Part shown: in pieces, positions 12,928-13,665 of the stretch
How the letters are laid out: each line of letters opens with the position of its first letter
Numbering within the stretch: the first letter of the stretch is position 1
Origin: DAIMZI01 sp036734025
GTDB lineage: Bacteria > Pseudomonadota > Alphaproteobacteria > Rhizobiales > Rhodomicrobiaceae
Assembly (NCBI GenBank): GCA_036734025.1
Contig: DAIMZI010000031.1
Coordinates: 1-13,665 of the forward strand
DNA: 13,665 nt
Reading direction: 5' to 3'
The notes under the pieces: model-generated
What the model was told of the DNA's origin: nothing
Seen by the model: the letters and a program-made list of their open reading frames with translations, nothing else
The model's database searches: none
Position numbers and translations under genes: made by a program

Positions 12928-13665
12928 TGTCTTCGGCGGCCTCAAGCCCGACCGACAAGCGCACGACATCATCGCCCGCGCCGGCCAGTGCGCGCTGCTC
13001 AGGCGTCAACTGACTGTGGGTTGTCGAAGCTGGATGGATGATAAGGCTGCGCGTGTCGCCGATATTGGCCAGATGCGAGAACAACTCGACACGTGACACC
13101 AGATCGACGCCCGCCTGATAGCCACCCGTGAGCCCGAAGGTCAGCACCGCTCCGGCGCCTTTGGGGCAGATGCGCCGGGCAAGCTCGGCATAACGGCTGT
13201 CGGCCAGCCCGGCATAGGACACCCACGAGACTTCGGGTCGTGAGCGCAACCACTCGGCGACCCGTCGGGCATTGTCGCAATGGCGCTGCATCCGCAGGCT
13301 CACGGTCTCGATACCCGTCAGGATCAAGAAGGAATTGAACGGCGAAATGGACGGGCCCAGATCGCGAAGGCCGAGCGCGCGCGCAGCAATCGCAAAGCCC
13401 ATAGGTGCAAACACCTCGCCGAGAACCATGCCGTTATAGCTGGCGCAGGGCTGGCTGAGCACCGGATATTTCCCGCTCGCCATCCAGTCGAACGTGCCGC
13501 AATCCACGATGATGCCGCCGATCGAATTGCCGTGGCCGCCTAAAAACTTGGTCATCGAATGGACGATGATGTCCGCGCCGTGCTCCATGGGGCGGCACAG
13601 ATAGGGCGTAGCCAGCGTGTTGTCGACGATGAGCGGCACTCCGGCGCGCTTGGCTATGGCCGAAA
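12860..13665 (-). CDS. metY: O-acetylhomoserine sulfhydrylase, PLP-dependent (C-terminal part, cut by right edge)
   Basis: About 268 C-terminal residues of a Cys/Met-metabolism PLP enzyme are visible, and the frame continues through the right edge (codons SAIAKRAG precede VPLIVDNT). The PLP lysine is in HSMTKFLGGHGNSIGG (codon 13547-13549). The motifs ILTGIETVSLRMQRH, PKGAGAVLTFG, LFSHLANIGDTRSLIIHPASTTH and VRLSVGLEAAEDI identify the MetY branch (O-acetylhomoserine aminocarboxypropyltransferase), which makes homocysteine from O-acetylhomoserine and sulfide. The O-succinyl-using MetZ enzymes are related, but usually lack the long insertion around GGHGNSIGG. The last ~22 residues (IIGDLAQALTARAGETHQAQAI) are read from the strand opposite ctaA. 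The family typically ends soon after DLAQAL, so the tail appears extended by about a dozen residues. Confidence 0.93.
   Translation of the reverse strand, partial: SAIAKRAGVPLIVDNTLATPYLCRPMEHGADIIVHSMTKFLGGHGNSIGGIIVDCGTFDWMASGKYPVLSQPCASYNGMVLGEVFAPMGFAIAARALGLRDLGPSISPFNSFLILTGIETVSLRMQRHCDNARRVAEWLRSRPEVSWVSYAGLADSRYAELARRICPKGAGAVLTFGLTGGYQAGVDLVSRVELFSHLANIGDTRSLIIHPASTTHSQLTPEQRALAGAGDDVVRLSVGLEAAEDIIGDLAQALTARAGETHQAQAI

Overview
The window is high-GC chromosomal DNA of an alphaproteobacterium. This rests on the gene order histone-deacetylase-like / xseB / dxs / tlyA, on a DUF2842 gene divergent from a cysteine-poor Cox15-type heme A synthase gene with metY beyond it, and on codon use rich in G/C third positions. 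A caulobacterial or hyphomonad-like lineage would fit, but the sequence does not settle the family.

Layout. (1) 1-670: the last 56 codons of a serine recombinase run in from the left edge, then a non-coding stretch, then tRNA-Ser(GGA) on the minus strand with its own sigma70-like promoter. The tRNA 3' end faces the recombinase, so this may be the edge of an integrated element. (2) 832-1920: two small membrane-protein genes of unknown function, tail to tail with 6 bp between them. (3) 2067-2711: msrA, divergent from the preceding gene and followed by stem-loops. (4) 3003-8066: a same-strand run of an HSDL2-type short-chain dehydrogenase, a histone-deacetylase-like amidohydrolase, xseB, dxs and tlyA. 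It combines acyl/acetyl chemistry, the exonuclease VII small subunit, the first step of the MEP isoprenoid pathway and a ribosomal RNA 2'-O-methyltransferase. (5) 8278-11477: a full-length ABC exporter half-transporter behind a structured leader, then a secreted protein that looks like a glycoside hydrolase family 3 domain whose catalytic motifs have been lost. (6) 11484-13665: a DUF2842 membrane protein divergent from ctaA (heme A synthase), which overlaps tail to tail by 68 bp with metY (O-acetylhomoserine sulfhydrylase), cut by the right edge.

Most of the window is housekeeping DNA. I see no CRISPR array, toxin-antitoxin pair, phage structural genes or secretion cluster, and no clear new multi-gene system. 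The points most worth a second look are the degenerate GH3-like secreted protein, the recombinase/tRNA boundary, the inverted repeat and tiny ORF ahead of the ABC transporter, a hairpin that hides the only Shine-Dalgarno sequence before the deacetylase, and the ctaA/metY coding overlap.
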